From the NCBI GenBank assembly GCA_013398295.1, contig VZSF01007786.1:124001-188000 (forward strand): a stretch of DNA of 64,000 nt, given 5' to 3'. Every line of letters starts with the position of its first letter. The stretch's first letter is position 1. The notes beneath the pieces were generated by a model, which did no database searches, was not told the origin of the DNA, and saw only the letters and a program-made list of their open reading frames with translations. Below are positions 1-13,194 of the stretch, in pieces. Position numbers and translations under genes: made by a program. This DNA is from Chionis minor (Eukaryota > Chordata > Aves > Charadriiformes > Chionididae).

Positions 1-1587
1 ATGCTGTTTCTTCCCAAGTTATTGGCTTCTAAAACAACTTGTGCCTGTGAATAAGCCTTAATGGATTGCCGGATCTATAGCTTGCCGGCTGTGGGTGTCC
101 GGAGCAGATCCTACATCTGACAAGAGCCCTCAAAGCGGAGGTACCCCAGCCCCAGGGAAAAGCAGACAAGGGCATTGCGCTCTCCCACTATCTCCTAATT
201 TCGATCTGAAGCATCATCAGGGTAAAAACCTCTGGGAATTGCCTGGGTGTTGAATCTAAATTGAGCTCTGTGCTCCCACAGCTCCTCTGGCACCTGGGGC
301 TGGATACTGACGTTTAATGCCCGCTCGGCTGTGTCCTAGGAGGTGTGGGCAAGCTCCAGGGATGCTGGGGGGGGCTCTGTGCTGTGGCGCCCGCTTGTTT
401 TGGCAATGGGAGAGGCTTCATTCTGCATTGTGCAAGCGTTGTGCAAATCCCTATCTTGGCAGGGATTTTAAATCCCCAACTTCAGTCACTTGTTCCTGAA
501 AGAGCTGGTGTGTGTATATAAAAATATATGTAATTATTTTTTTCCAGGCAAATTCAAGAACCCTCATGCCTTTTTCAAGGCTTTTTTCTTAATGACTTGC
601 GTCAAGCAGTTTCCCCAGTGCTGAGTTTCAGCTGATGTTTGGAGGTTTTTGAGGTCTCGGGGTCTATAGGCGTGTCCCTGACGGTTGCCTGCAGCTCCCA
701 GGGGCCAAGTACTGCTGCTCCTCTCCTTGCGGGACGCTCAGCATCTCTCACTGCATTTTGAGAGGGAAGTATTTCCCTTGGCTAAACCCCATTTAACCAG
801 CAGAGGCCGTCATGCCCATACGCTTGAAGGCAGCAAGCTCCCACGGGAGCCCATGGACACGTTAAAACCTTTCCAGCCTGTCTTTGAGATGGATCGGGCT
901 CCGTAACGCAGTATCCCCCACCGCCTCTTGCTGAGCTGTTGGACCGGTGGGATTGCAATGCAGATGCACATTTTTTCGTTATTTGAGTTAAAAAACCCCA
1001 AAAATAAATAAATACAAGTAATGAGTAGCCAACTGAGGCAGGAAGAAAAAGCAAAGCTCTTAGTAGGCACCGTGAGGTCTGATTGAATGTGGAATGGCTG
1101 TTGCCACAACGCCGGCAAGTGGCTCCCCCCGCACCTCCTCTGCCCAGCCTGGTGTAATCGTGCGCATTACTCATGTACATGGGGGAGAAATTAAATGCCT
1201 CCGTTAAAGGAATCCTTTGGTATTTATTTCTGAGGTTATTAAATACAGTTATTTTCTGAAGGTGACGGACAATATGTGCGTATATATTATAAGTATATGG
1301 TGTGCAGGGCTGCAGGGAGGATTTTCAAGAAACTATCCAGAGATGGGGGGGGGGGGGAAATCCTGCCCTACTGCCAAATATATGCACAGAAAAAAATATG
1401 AAATTCTGCAGTACAAAAGCTGAGGTTGTGCCCATGGGGCTGGCAGGCGCCCTGGGCAGAGCATCATGTGCTTCAAAGTCCCCTGAAGTTAAATTTGGTA
1501 ATTCAGCTAGAGTTTGAGGATGCCCTTTTTTTTACTTCTGGATTATACCCCAACCTGAAGCCCACAGGAGCAGTAGAGGAGGTAGAG

Positions 1588-1664
1588 GTGACCCTGCTCG
1601 GGCAGGGGGGTTGGACTAGATGATCTCCAGAGCTCCCTTCCAACACCTATGATGCTGTGATTCA
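1588..1664 (+). mobile_element. CR1 LINE, 3' end fragment
   Basis: The sequence contains TTGGACTAGATGATCTCCAG and then CTTCCAACACCTATGAT, the conserved 3' end of avian CR1 elements. Only about 75 bp remain. The match to the CR1 3' end is seen directly; the subfamily is inferred to be the CCCCTATGATTCT type. Confidence 0.8.
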
Positions 1665-4080
1665 GACTAAGCCAGCTGGTTCATAAAATGTCTGGAAAAC
1701 TGCTTTGTATATGTGGGACTTATGTCTTGCTGTCTGTCCTTCACAGCCAGTGTCTTTACCCCCGTCTCCATGGGATGTGTTGGTCACCAAAAGATCAGCT
1801 AAATACAAACTGTGCACGTGGACACCAGCTTTTTCTCTAAATTACCCCCAGACTGTGCAATGAGGATGACAGATTTCTCTAACCCTGAGTGCAGAGCAGC
1901 ACGTATTGAAAAATAACTTCTGAAACTTGAGGCTTCCCTGCGTCTGCCTTGGGCAGGAGATGAGAACAAATGTTCCTCTGGGATGTGTCAGCTGTGTTGC
2001 ATGGCACCTGGGAACAGGAAATCTGGATTTTATGGTAATAGGTGCAAAATAGGAACTACATGGGAGAGAATGAACTAAAGAAAAGGTGTGTTCATGCCCT
2101 GCCTAATATTTACCTAAAAAATATTATTAAGAATAATCTCATTACCTAATAATACGGTAATTCCAGGTTAAGCACTGTACAGGTCTGAGCATCCCAGGAA
2201 AAAAGGTTACGGGTGAGTCAGGACCTCGAAGAGCCAAATTCTGACCTCTTGTACTCCACCAAATCTCTTATAATTCAAGAAGTCACCATGGACTTACGGC
2301 ACTCTGGTGGGTTCTGGCCCAAGTCTTTTTGGGAGGGAGGATTTGGGGGAATCTCTTGCTGAATGCGGGGCAAGAGTATAAGCCCATCTACATACTGTCA
2401 ACAGTTTTAACTAATGGCTCTCACCAATAGCTTGGTTGCTTTCCTGGTAGTTCTTTATGCACCAATAAACCCCATTGTTCCTCTCCCAGCTGTTATTCAC
2501 AAAAAGAACAAAAGCGAGCTGCAGCGTTCTCCGCACATTTCTTTTTAATTAAAACAACAGATGAAGGAAGTGTACGGAGCAACGCTTCAATGAGATGTGG
2601 TAAATATCTCTTTGCCCCCATCGTTTTAGCTCATTTTGATAGGGGTGATTTATTTCTGGCTTATACCTGAGGTCCTGCTCTGCTGCAGCAGCAGAAAAGT
2701 GAAGCACCAGGCTAGAGGTAGCCAGGAGGGGTGGTTCTCAACTACTGTGGTGTCCCACTGGCACTTTTAGAGCCTCATGTCTTCCTTCCTGACGTATGGC
2801 TCATTAATTGGGGTATTTCTGCAAATTTAGCTGGGGCTGATATGTGGCCTCAGCCCTCGCTGGGGCGGTAACAGCCTGAGGCTGCTCCCAGAGCTGCCTC
2901 GAGCATCCTAAAACTGAGCCTGTGGTGTGGAGTGGGAAAAAAAGCATTTCTTCTACCCCAGCAGCTCTGCTGTCAAAGGCAGGTAACTTACTATAGGGGT
3001 ACAGGTAAGGAGATATTAGGGAAACTATTTTAGGGGTAGAAGAGACCAGTCTCACACCTGGATGACTTGTCCTGAGTAATTGTAATGCTGCCTGTTGGCC
3101 TCAGATGTTGATGCTGTCAAGCGTTTTGCTGCATAGAACCAGAGCTGTTCAGAGCAGCAGCAGCACTCGGGGAACTCGATTTGATGAACTGTTTACCTTG
3201 CGAAAGCATAACAGAGATATGAGCTCTGCTTTTCTGAGAGATCCCATGATTTCTCTTTTTCAGAAGGTGTGTTTTTGTCCTGTTCTGTAGGATTTTTTTT
3301 TAATTTTTTTTTTTTTTTGGTCAGGAGGGCTGGCTTTTCTACAGCCAAAATCTAAATCCAGCTCCTTACTTTATGCTGAAATGCTTGTGCCTGTGATTTC
3401 TGCTGCAGGCTGACGACTGTCCCAGAGAGGGGAGAGGTACCAGTTATGAATGTCGTGCGCTGCAAATGTCCGTCTGAGAAAATGCACTGCATCATCAAAT
3501 CTTTCTGTGGGATCCCTGAGCTCCTCAGGACCGGCAGCGTCCGCATGCCTGGAAGGTTCCCTTTGGAGCAGTGTGCCCTTGGTGCCTGTGGAGCCAACCA
3601 TCCCGTGCTTGGTCTCAGAAGTGCCATGTGGAGACGCACTGGGTGCCTTTCTGCCACTTTCCAGGGAATAAAGACCTGAAAGTGAACAGGGGATATCAGG
3701 CGCGGTGCAGGTCCTGTGATGCTGATGTGCCAGGAGTCTGGCAAGTGAGAGCTATATCATACGGAAGGACAGTGATTTTTATTTTTTTTTCTTTATGATT
3801 TTAAGACCTTGGGAAAGCCATTCTTCTGTTTCATCCCAAACTTGTGCTTTAACCTACTTGAAAGCTCTCCCTGAATAATTCACTTTACGATACGTAATAG
3901 AGAGATTTCCATCCAGCACCAGAGGCCATTAAAAAATGCAGTGCTTTTTTATTAAGTATTATTCACATTAAATTGTTGGAGACTGGTGCCAAACGCCCGC
4001 TAAGGAGGGTGGGACAGACACTCAACCAACCCTGAATCCTCTGGGCTTGGTGTTTTCCACCTGCTCCTGCCCGGGGCAAT

Positions 4081-4221
4081 GCTGCTGCCATCCCTGGAAA
4101 CATTCCAGGCCAGGTTGGACGGGGCTTGGAGCAACCTGGTCTAGTTGAAGATGTCCCTGCCCATGGCAGGGGGTTGGATTAGATGGCCTTTAGAGGTCCC
4201 TTCCAACCCAAACTATTCCTT
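4081..4221 (+). mobile_element. CR1 LINE, 3' end fragment
   Basis: The fragment carries CATCCCTGGAAACATTCCAG, then GGCCAGGTTGGACGGGGCTT and the TCCCTGCCCATGGCAGGGGG block, ending in CTTCCAACCCAAACTATTC. It is the subfamily whose end reads CCAACCTAAAC. Confidence 0.87.
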
Positions 4222-6174
4222 GTGTTCCTGATAACCCACCGCTGATATTGTCCTCCCCTTTCACGCTGGCTGCTGGAAACCCCTAAATTTATCTAGGAAG
4301 AGTCTTAAATCGTGTGGGTTAAAGACTTAGCATGGCTGAACCCTCCAACGTACCAAGCATGTACTTACGGTATCATTAACTTGGGCAGCACACCTTCAAG
4401 CAAATCACACTTAATTCATCATTTGAGGAAGCTGTGGGCTGAGTAGTCCCACAGGCAGGGTGTGTGGTAACAAGAGGCTCTGTATCATCATCCTACAGCC
4501 CTGTCATAAATTCAGCTCTCGCTTCTTCCATTAGTGTGATTTAGTGCCAGGCTGACTGCCCTGTTTGGTTACGTGCACTTCAGCTACACCAGAGGAATTC
4601 AGTATGGTTTTCCATATCACAATTTTTAATTAAACTTCATTTTCTATGACAAAACCCATAACGGCACCTCTGAATAAGAAGAAATCATTTTTCTTCTTTT
4701 CTCTTCCCGTTTGCAGTCAGACTTTAAATCATCTGTTCCTGACTGCGGCCGACATTGACCTGGTCTCATGGTGCTTGTCTTTCCCTTGCCTGCTGGAGCC
4801 TGTCCAGCTGCATGCCTGTCCAGGCCAAGCAGCTGGGGCTGTGCACTTATGCCATCACGGGGCTTGGACCATGGCTGTGCTGGTGGCTCAGGTGGGAAGA
4901 GAGAGATTGAGGGACCCTCAGTCCCTTTCCTATGTCCTGCCAGTATATCTGCCTCTGGGCATGGGAGTGAAACTCCTGTTGCATGTAGTAGATGTTAGGT
5001 GAGCCCCGTGCTGACATCCACGGGCACAAGCAGGGTGCTGGGCGTGCTTCATGCTGCGGTGTCCTTCCAACCATGAAGTTACATCATTTATTTTTCACGT
5101 CCTCCACATATCTCACCTCAATATTTGCCTGAGAGAGCTGCCAGATGGGTATATTTGTGCTTGTGTTCAGTTATTAACCTAAACTTTATTTCTCTTTGAT
5201 TGGCCAAGATGGGCTGTTCTAAGGGCACCTTGTGTAAAGCCCATTCAGTATCTTCTTCTGACTGTTGTATTTATTTATTGAGCATTGATTTTTCATTTGG
5301 TTGGAGGTGCAGCACAATAACGGGGGATGGAGGAGCTGGATGCAGGAAAGCGTTGCTGATGCTGAAGGTCTCCAGACAGATCCTGGAGGTGTTTGCTTTT
5401 TCTGGTCACTGGCTTGTCTGGCAAAAAAGAAAAAAAAAAAAAAAAAATCCATGTAAAGTTGAGACCTTTGTTATCAGTAAGGTGATCCTGACACCATGAA
5501 TAATGGAGAGGAAATACAGACCAGTGTGATATGGTTGCTTGGTGGGTCTCCTTTTTCACCTGCCCATCTGTCTTATAACCACATGACTGGATAGCACTAA
5601 GTAATTTTTCATGAGGTTTCTGAAGCTGCTACATGTTACGAGGAGGAGAAATGCCTCTGTTTTATCCTGTCCTGAACTGGCATGTGAAGGACAAAAAGCG
5701 ACTTGAACATGTGCCCTCATCTGACTGATTTTCCAGGGAGCTACAACCTTGATTGGCATGTCCTGATACTGTAGACCCAGATTGTCAACTGACCCTGAGC
5801 AGGGGCTGGGGTGGCACTCAAAAAAGAGAGAGTTCTCCGCACAGACCAATGAATAAATAATAATAACGAAAAGGAGAAAACCCAAAGACCACAGGAGACA
5901 GAAGAGAGAGGAAGGTGCCTCAGTCAAGGAGGTGAAGGAAGGCAGGAACAGTCAGAAGAAGGTGAGCTGTCGGCCTCCATTGGCTGGGAAGGATCAAGGG
6001 ACTCCAGGACATACCTACGCTGAGCCAGTGGGGAGGAAGGTCACTGCAAAACGAGGGCTGGGAGAGGAAGACTAAAGGACTTGGCAATTGGTGAAGGAGC
6101 CAGGGTTGGTGGCAGAAGTCTGGTTAAGGCAATCCTGGAGTTTTGTTAAAGCTGTGGGGGTGAAAAACAATGAC

Positions 6175-6574
6175 ATGAAAGAAAAGACTGAAAAGAACAA
6201 AGTAGAAGAGGAGGAGGAGGAGGAAGAGGAGGTAGTGGAAGAGGTGGTTGAGGAAGATGGGGAAGATGAAAAACAGGAGAAAAAAAGCAAAAAGAAATCA
6301 AAGTCTGAGGACTCAGAAAATGATGGGCAAGTGAAGAAAAAGAAAAAGAAAAAAACCAAGCGAAGGGAGTATAGCAGTGAGGATGAGGATGACTATGAGC
6401 GCAGAAAGAAAAAGAAAAAAGGCAAAAAAGGCAAAGAAAAGAAAAAGAAGAAAGGCGATAAGTCCAAGAAAGGAAAGACAGATGATAATTTTTTGGAAAT
6501 GTATGAACAGGAGCTTCGGGACTATCATTCGGACTCCTCCAATGCGACGGAAGATGAGTACAACAAAAAAAAAG
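6175..6574 (+). CDS. LOXHD1: LOXHD1 exon 1: N-terminal Lys/Glu-rich segment
   Basis: The exon encodes residues 1-133 plus the first base of codon 134. The chosen start is the first ATG (6175) after the in-frame TAA at 6073. Residues 11-19 are nine consecutive Glu, and residues about 35-101 are dominated by Lys runs mixed with short Ser/Glu/Asp stretches. The segment closes with a less biased acidic/aromatic stretch containing FLEMYEQEL (about 106-114). This matches the N-terminus of mammalian LOXHD1, which begins with a short basic run just before the same motif. The avian protein therefore seems to carry about 90 extra charged residues. The donor is G|GTCAGC at 6575, and the leftover G completes a Val codon with exon 2. 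The exact 5' boundary and start are uncertain, because an upstream exon or a longer first exon is possible. Confidence 0.78.
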
Positions 6575-8954
6575 GTCAGCTCCATCGTTCCTCATTCCCC
6601 CTCTCGAGCAGGCAGTCGCGCTGTTGGGCCTGTAGATGCCCATCTGGGGACCTTTCCTGGGGGTATAGGCACTTGTCTTTCCTACGCGGGGAATATTTCT
6701 AGTTAAATAAGAGTTTTTACTATGCGAGGTGCTGCTGACAGATTGCGTCAGTGCGGACTTTTCAGTTTATGAAATAATTTTGCTGTGTGCACGGTACTGC
6801 TGTAATTACATTCTCCTAATGAATATTTGCATTGTGGGTGCTGTTGGGGAGCTGCAAGTCAGCAGACTCCCCTTCTGCAAGCAGGATATGCAGCAAAGAT
6901 GCAGGGTCCTGCTCGAGCGTAGGCAGCAGGAGCGTGCCGGCAGTTTCAGCAATCGGATGAGCGGGCAGTGGACCGCTTAGGATTGATGCAGAAGCAGGAG
7001 GTCCAGCACACCGCCTCGCTCTGGCTGTTATAAGTAACCAAGCAGGCCAGGGAAATATTGCTAGTCATCTCTAAACCTTACTGCTGTGTAGTCTACTCTT
7101 CTTGTTTGCACAGGGTACTTTAGCTCAACGCGTGGCGAGCTGCGCGGTGACTTACCGTTTGAAACGATGTGCTCAGTTTCATTAGAAGTCCATGGTCCGG
7201 AGAAGGATTGCAGCCGTCAGCCTGGCGACATCTAGACAGCTTGTGGAAAAAGGCTGCACTTTAGTGTTTTATCTGCTGGGTGGCAGCTAGTAATCCCCCC
7301 TCCTTCCTCAGAAAACTTGCAGCGCTGTGGCAGAGAGGTGAGGAAACTGCAAGGCGAACCGCAGAGACCCATGGCGTAGCTCCATGGTTAAAAAGAAAAA
7401 GCCCTCAATAGGTAGGAGGATGCTCCCAAGCAGCAAAGAGGCAATGGACCACCAAGGGGTGACACCAGCTGCCCATTAGCCGTGCAGCTAGATCTTGGAA
7501 TGGCTGGGGCAAGACACTTAACCTCTCGGCACTGCGGTTTACCCATCAGTTAGTTGCAGTAATAACACATCTTGTGCGTGGCGATTCAGAGAGCTGAGCA
7601 TGCCTAAGGAAGCTTGCAAGGCATGTCATGCTTGCAGTGTTGTTATAGGTTAACTATAACTGATGACTCCTGTAATGGTGCCATATGGCTGTACTGGGAA
7701 ACGAAAAATGATTCAACTGCTCTGCAGGAGAAGCGGGGCCCTCCTGTATACACTGTATTTAGGAGGGAGGCTATACTCCCTATACTACAGTTTTCTTATA
7801 GTAGAGAAATAATAACTGCTGTATTTTTAAAGAGAGAAGTTCCAGCAAAGGTTTATAATAATCTCTACTTGGTCTTCTGCTTAGTTTCTCAAGAGTTTCT
7901 GTAGGGAAGATAATAACTTGTGGTTGAAATGCTGGGGAATGAATTAAGCCGGGACTTGATTCTTGTGGTCCCTATCAGAAATGAAAAATCTTAGTCCAAA
8001 ACTTGCAACGCTTACTATCATGACAGCCCCAGAACCTCCAAGAAACCTGCCATGTGGCCAGAAGTCCCAAGGGTGAACCACTGGTTGCTCCCTTGGATGG
8101 TGGATTCTCCTCCTCGACCTGTGTCTCAGTATTTTACACCCTCAGTTTCCAGATGTTTACAGAAGCAAGCGCACATGTGTGTGAGAGAAGAAATGGTGGG
8201 AAAATAGTGGCAGAGGAGAAGGATATCAGGTAGGACATATGCAACCAATGAACCATGGAGGTTTTCCACCAGTAAAAACCTGTTACTGGGCCATTTGGCA
8301 CCAAAAAGCCAAAGCACAGGAGCAAACTCTAACTGCCCTATCCTCTTGCTTGAGATTCAGCTATTCCCCCTGTCACACACTGTGCTCTTCATATTTTGAT
8401 TTAAAATAGCAGGGGGGTTTTGTGTGTGTGTGTGACTGAGTTGCTGCTTCTATTCCAAAGGACCACCAAGTGAAGAGGCTGTTGCTGGTCAGGCTTTCGA
8501 GAAACAGGCAACCTCTGCAAAAAGCATCCCAGAAGCTTTGGGGATGTCAGATGCCTGGTGAATATTCAATAGAGAGAAATTTCAGTGCACAAGCCGTGAT
8601 TCCTTTTGTTGTAAAAGGAAGAGAGAGATGTTGTAAATGTTTTATAAGCAGGGAGTCAATGGTGCCTGTGTCATCTGATGTCCTTTATCTTATTGTATTA
8701 GCAAGTAGGAGAAGGGATCCCCCCCATCACATTCGATCGATGACTGAAGAACAAGGCAAATCCAGCTCCTGGGGACAGGAAAACAAAAGATATCAAGTGA
8801 CTGGGTGATAGTGTATCTGAGAAAATTATAGCTGAGATAGCAGGCGTTTTTAACTAAATTGCAGCTGTTGTCCATTCCTGTGAGCCTGGTGTTAACGAGA
8901 TTAGTTATTTATTAATAAGTATTTGCAGCTTTGCTTCTGCAGTACAGCACTGAG

Positions 8955-9305
8955 GGCTCCGGGGAGACCTTATTGCAGCCTTCCGGTACTTAAAGGGAGC
9001 TTACAAGAAAGATGGAGAGGGGCTTTTTACCAAGTCCTGTAGTGACATGACAAGGAGCAATGGTTCTAAACTGCAAGATGGTAGGCTCAGATTGCACGTA
9101 AGGAAGAAATTGTTTAGGATGAGGGTGGTGAGACACTGGCCCAGGTTGCCCAGAGAAGCTGTGGCTGCCCCATCCCTGGAGGTGTTCAAGGTCAAGTTGG
9201 ATGGGGCAACCTGGTCTACTGGGAGATGCCCCTGCCTGCGGTAGGGGGAAGGGGGTTGGACTAGGTGATCTTCAGAGGTCCCTCAACCCAAACAATTCTA
9301 TGATC
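8955..9305 (+). mobile_element. CR1 LINE, 5'-truncated copy
   Basis: About 350 bp run from the CTCCGGGGAGACCTTATTGC block, through TGGCCCAGGTTGCCCAGAGA, to the CR1 3' end CCCAAACAATTCTATGATC. The copy includes the last coding part of the CR1 ORF2 and the short 3' UTR, with frame-breaking changes. It is a dead, 5'-truncated copy, typical of CR1 retrotransposition. Confidence 0.92.
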
Positions 9306-10526
9306 TTGAATTGCCAATAATAGTGCAAACAGGGCACCCTGCGTAATGTAAAGTTAATTGTTGCAGTCAGTAGATTTACGGTGCAGTATGTATCCAGAGG
9401 CTGTTCATACAGCACCCCAGCTGCCTAAGCCATCATTAAAGCTTCTACAGGTACCAGCTACCTGAGGTTCAGAGTGGATGTCTGCAACTTGAAACCAAAC
9501 CTCTGCAGGAAACTTCCTCTCTTTCTTTCTCCATATTTTTCTCGTGGTAACTCCAGAGTCTAGTCTGTGATAGGGAAGAGGGAGACTGGCATGGTTGTTT
9601 ATCCTCCTGCTCAGGTTTGGGGTCAGAGGACCATGAAGGAGGGGACGAAGTGTCGCTATATGTTTTCTGGGTCACTTCTGCCAAAGCCACGGATATCTCC
9701 TTTCCAGAGTAATCTGTAAAAGAGTAAACCAAGTAAAAGTTTTCTTTCCCTAAATTTGTTTTTATGCCATTAACTGAGTCTTCCCTCTGGGTGAGGTGAT
9801 AGATACTGGCTTACTGATTCCGGCCCTGAGACAGCCCGGGGATGTGGGAGATAGAGTCGCTCCTGTGCTGTGTCACAGTAAAGTCCTGCTAGCTCAGGAG
9901 ATCTTGATGCTTCCCTCTTTGTAGAGCTGTAGCTCGACAAGAGGCGTATCTCATTTCAGAGGAAAACAACCTTTTTGGGATCCTATTGATGATAAAATCC
10001 TCGTTTTAAATTTTCTCCCCCCTTTTTTCCTGCTGAGTTTCAGATCTGGATATTCAGAAGTGGATATCTTTCCTTTAAAGAGAAGCAAATCTTCTGGTAG
10101 GTTTTTCTTGTCTCTTGGAAGTTTTACTGTAGCAGACTTACCACCCTATGCTCTTCACCATCTCCAGGGCCAGGGTTCCCAGGAATGTTTTGCAGAAGAT
10201 GAAGGATAAGGCACTTCCATACATGCAATCTCTTAAACAGCAGATCTGCATGACAGTAAATGGCTGGGAAAATTTAGGTGACTCATGATGATTAAGACAC
10301 TGTAGAGGTCCATGAGAAACATATACTCCTACGCCAGGCAGCAAAGCTTGGATTAGCTCCCAGAAGATACAGTACTTTGAGGACACAGTTGTCTCTTCCA
10401 GGGACAGATTCTGAGCACTTTGTATGCAACTGCTGGGTTTTCCATATTACACAAAGGGTGGCGCTGGACTTCGGTGATCTTGGCAGTACTGCTAATAACT
10501 ATAAAATTAAGAAAGCTCCTCAAGAA

Positions 10527-11145
10527 TCATGAAATCATATAGAATCATATAATGGTTTAGGTTGGAAGGACTTTAAAGACCATCTAGTTCCAACCCCCCT
10601 GCCCTGAGCAGAGACACCTTCCAACTAGACCAGGTTGCTCAAAGCCTCATCCAGTCTGGCCTTGAGCACCTCCAGCGATGGGGCAGCCACAGCTTCTCTG
10701 GGCAACTTGGGCCAGGGTCTCACTACCCTCATGGTGGAAAAACTTCTTCCTGAGATCTCATCTAAATCTCCCCTCTTCCAGTCTGAAGCCATTACCTCTC
10801 ATCCTATCACTACATGCCCCTGTAAAAAGTCCCTCTCCAGATTTCTTGTAGGCCCCTTTCAGATACTGGAAGGCCGCTGTAAGGTCTTCCCAGAGCCTTC
10901 TCTTCTTTGGGATGAACAACCCCAACTCTCCCAGCCTGTCCTCATAGCAGAGGGGCTCCAACCCTCTGATCATCTTTGTGGCCTCCTCTGGCCCTGCTCC
11001 AACAGGTCCGCGTTTATGTTGGGGTCTCCACAGCTGGACACAGTATTCCGGGTGGGGTCTCACCAGAGCAGAGGGGGAGAATCCCCTCCCTTGGCCTGTT
11101 GGCCACACTTCTGATGCAGCCCAGGACTTGGGCAGATGTCTCCTT
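10527..11145 (-). mobile_element. CR1 LINE, 5'-truncated copy, reverse orientation
   Basis: On the + strand the element begins with the reversed 3' end AGAATCATATAATGGTTTAG and GTTGGAAGG. It continues through AGACCAGGTTGCTCAAAGCC and CTTCTCTGGGCAACTTGGGC, and reaches the GGTGGGGTCTCACCAGAGCA block. About 600 bp of the 3' part of CR1 are preserved. The right boundary is approximate because the sequence grades into unassigned DNA. Confidence 0.92.
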
Positions 11146-13194
11146 TTGTTTGAAGGTGTGTGCAGGCACAGGGATGGAGGCAGCTCTTGTACCCCTGACC
11201 TCTCCCCAGGCAGGACCCAACAGCCCCAAGCACATGGAAGAAGCCATCCTTGTTAGGCACACGTGGTCTGTTTCGGATGGCTCGGCCTGGCTGGCACCAC
11301 TAAACCAGCATGGAGGAACCGCTGTAGGCGCCAGGTTACCAAACCCACAGCACAGCTGACGTGCCGGTTGATGCCTGCAAAACCCACACCTGTGAGGATG
11401 GGGGTTTTCCAGCATTGCTGCTCCCCTTACACCCAAATTACCTAGATCTGAATGGAATGGAAAGTTCAGTTTTACATCCTTAGTTGTCTGTGGCTACTTT
11501 TTAGACTGAATGTTTGGTTTTGGACTTTAACAGAAAATATCTGAGAGTCCCTGAAGAGAATCTGAGCAAGATTTCACTGAGAAGCAGATGTTAAATGCTG
11601 ATCAATATATTGAATTCTAGATGTTTCCCCCCAACCCATGTGCCCCATCAGCCTGGATTTAATGATCTGTAGCATCCAAGGCGTAGGGCAAAGTGTCCTT
11701 TCTGAGGAAGGTGACCTTTAGGGGATGCAGGACTAGAACTTGATCACAATGGAATTGATTCAAGAAGATTTGGTGATTTTTTTACTTTTTTCTTTCTCTT
11801 TCACTTTTTTTTTTTTAGCTGTTAAGAAACCAACTGTAATTCGTACATTTTTAGAAAATCTAAGCTTTGCCTGGGTAGTTTTTTCATTCTCTGGTTGCAG
11901 AAGGAAAACTGAGGAGCTGCTTTTGCTCACAGGTACAGCAGTTCCCTCCACTGGTGCATCAAATTCCCAGTTTCAGGACTGCAATGGTATTTTAAGGTTT
12001 TATTCCCATTTATACTTTGTTAAATATATGTCTTCCAGGCTCTTCATGAAGCTGTTTATCATCACGTCCCTGGGTATTTGGACAAGTATCTGAATACTGT
12101 GACATCAAAACAGCAGAATTGACTTCACCTGGATGGAAAGCTTGGGCAGAAAACCATACTGAGCTACAAGGGACTAAGCACAGACAGGGAACCAGGGCAA
12201 GCCAGATTTTTATCCCAGCTTGAGTCAATCCCTTGCACAGCCTCAGGTGAGATGGTTTATCCATCTGAGCCCCAGGAAAGCAGAGACTTGTGGTGGGATT
12301 GGTGTTGAGAGCATCTGACTGCTGCCGGCATGCTATGATTTCCTGGGAGGTTTCTCTGTCAGCTGTTGAGGATGGGACCAGGATGTAACTTCCAGATTCA
12401 CAAGATATTTTTTTGTCTGGTTAAGGTCTCCTCCTGGCTGACTATTGCTACTCCAACAAATATTTGTTTATTCTCAGTGCCTTGTGGGCACAGATGTTTC
12501 CCCAGGCATTGTCAGAGGAGTTTGTCTTCTGCCTTTGGTTTTTCTTCCTTGCCAGACACGGCTGTGCAACACAATGTCACAGACACCTGACTGGCGATAC
12601 CTAAAAATAGCCTGAAAACAGTAATTGTAGCTTTTGTTGATGGGTTTATATGCATTGCCATATAACCCATGATGTTCAGATCTGCTGTAGTTTTCCACAT
12701 CAGTTTGGCATCCTCCATTTTATAGAGGTCTGTACCATAGCATCTCTATCAGATTTGCTCTATGAGATGCTAGTGTTAATAGGGAGATATTTGCAAAGAA
12801 GGAAGAGGTAAGAGGTAGGAAGGTCATAGTTTATATCTATTCATGTTTGGGCTTTTTTTGTTTCTTTTTTATTTTTTTAAACCCTTTCTAAGGTTGGATA
12901 GTAGTAGCTGTCATGAATGATTAAGTTGCGTTATGATTAATTCACAATGATGTCTAACAGTGTATGTGTAAATATAGGTAACGTGTAACTTGTATTTATA
13001 ACAAGCTTCTGATGGGTATCCATCCCTGCTTATGCCAAATGTCAACCTGAATTGCAGCTGGAAATAGGGTCTTGGAAGCAAAAGGTGCTGGTTCCTCAGC
13101 TGAGAGCTTCCAAGGGCACCCTCTGGCTTGCCCGCAATGTGCTCACTGTGGGGTGACTCTCCCTGCTCGTGGCATCATCCAGTTCTTTCCTGTG

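Larger units (their letters stand above)
1..6174. other. 5' flanking region of LOXHD1
   Basis: I see no convincing gene here. Open frames are short and show no family I recognise. The stretch holds a 13-base G run (1345-1357), a T-rich run (3293-3318), an 18-base A run (5430-5447), and two CR1 scraps at 1588-1664 and 4081-4221. From about 5854 the + strand becomes purine-rich and open in the same frame as exon 1, up to a TAA at 6073-6075. This could be 5' UTR or an unrecognised upstream exon. No CpG island, TATA box or other promoter element could be placed with confidence. Confidence 0.6.

Noticed and set aside
3105..3290. Open frame with a plausible-looking peptide containing RFDELFTLRKHNRDM
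   Set aside because: No matching splice sites, no homology to the LOXHD1 N-terminus and no recognised family.
3446..3679. Cysteine-containing open frames overlapping in three frames
   Set aside because: Several overlapping frames of similar length and no family match indicate chance openness in GC-richer DNA.
5556..5927. Antisense open frame of 123 codons with a hydrophobic start just upstream of exon 1
   Set aside because: No family resemblance; its reverse strand overlaps the purine-rich stretch, whose pyrimidine complement yields Leu/Ser/Phe codons automatically.
6146..6643. Long antisense frames opposite exon 1 rich in Ser, Phe and Leu
   Set aside because: They are complements of the Lys/Glu repeat coding strand (AAG/GAG read backwards gives CTT/CTC).
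10635..11436. Several overlapping open frames on both strands
   Set aside because: They are readings of the reverse-oriented CR1 copy and adjoining DNA.
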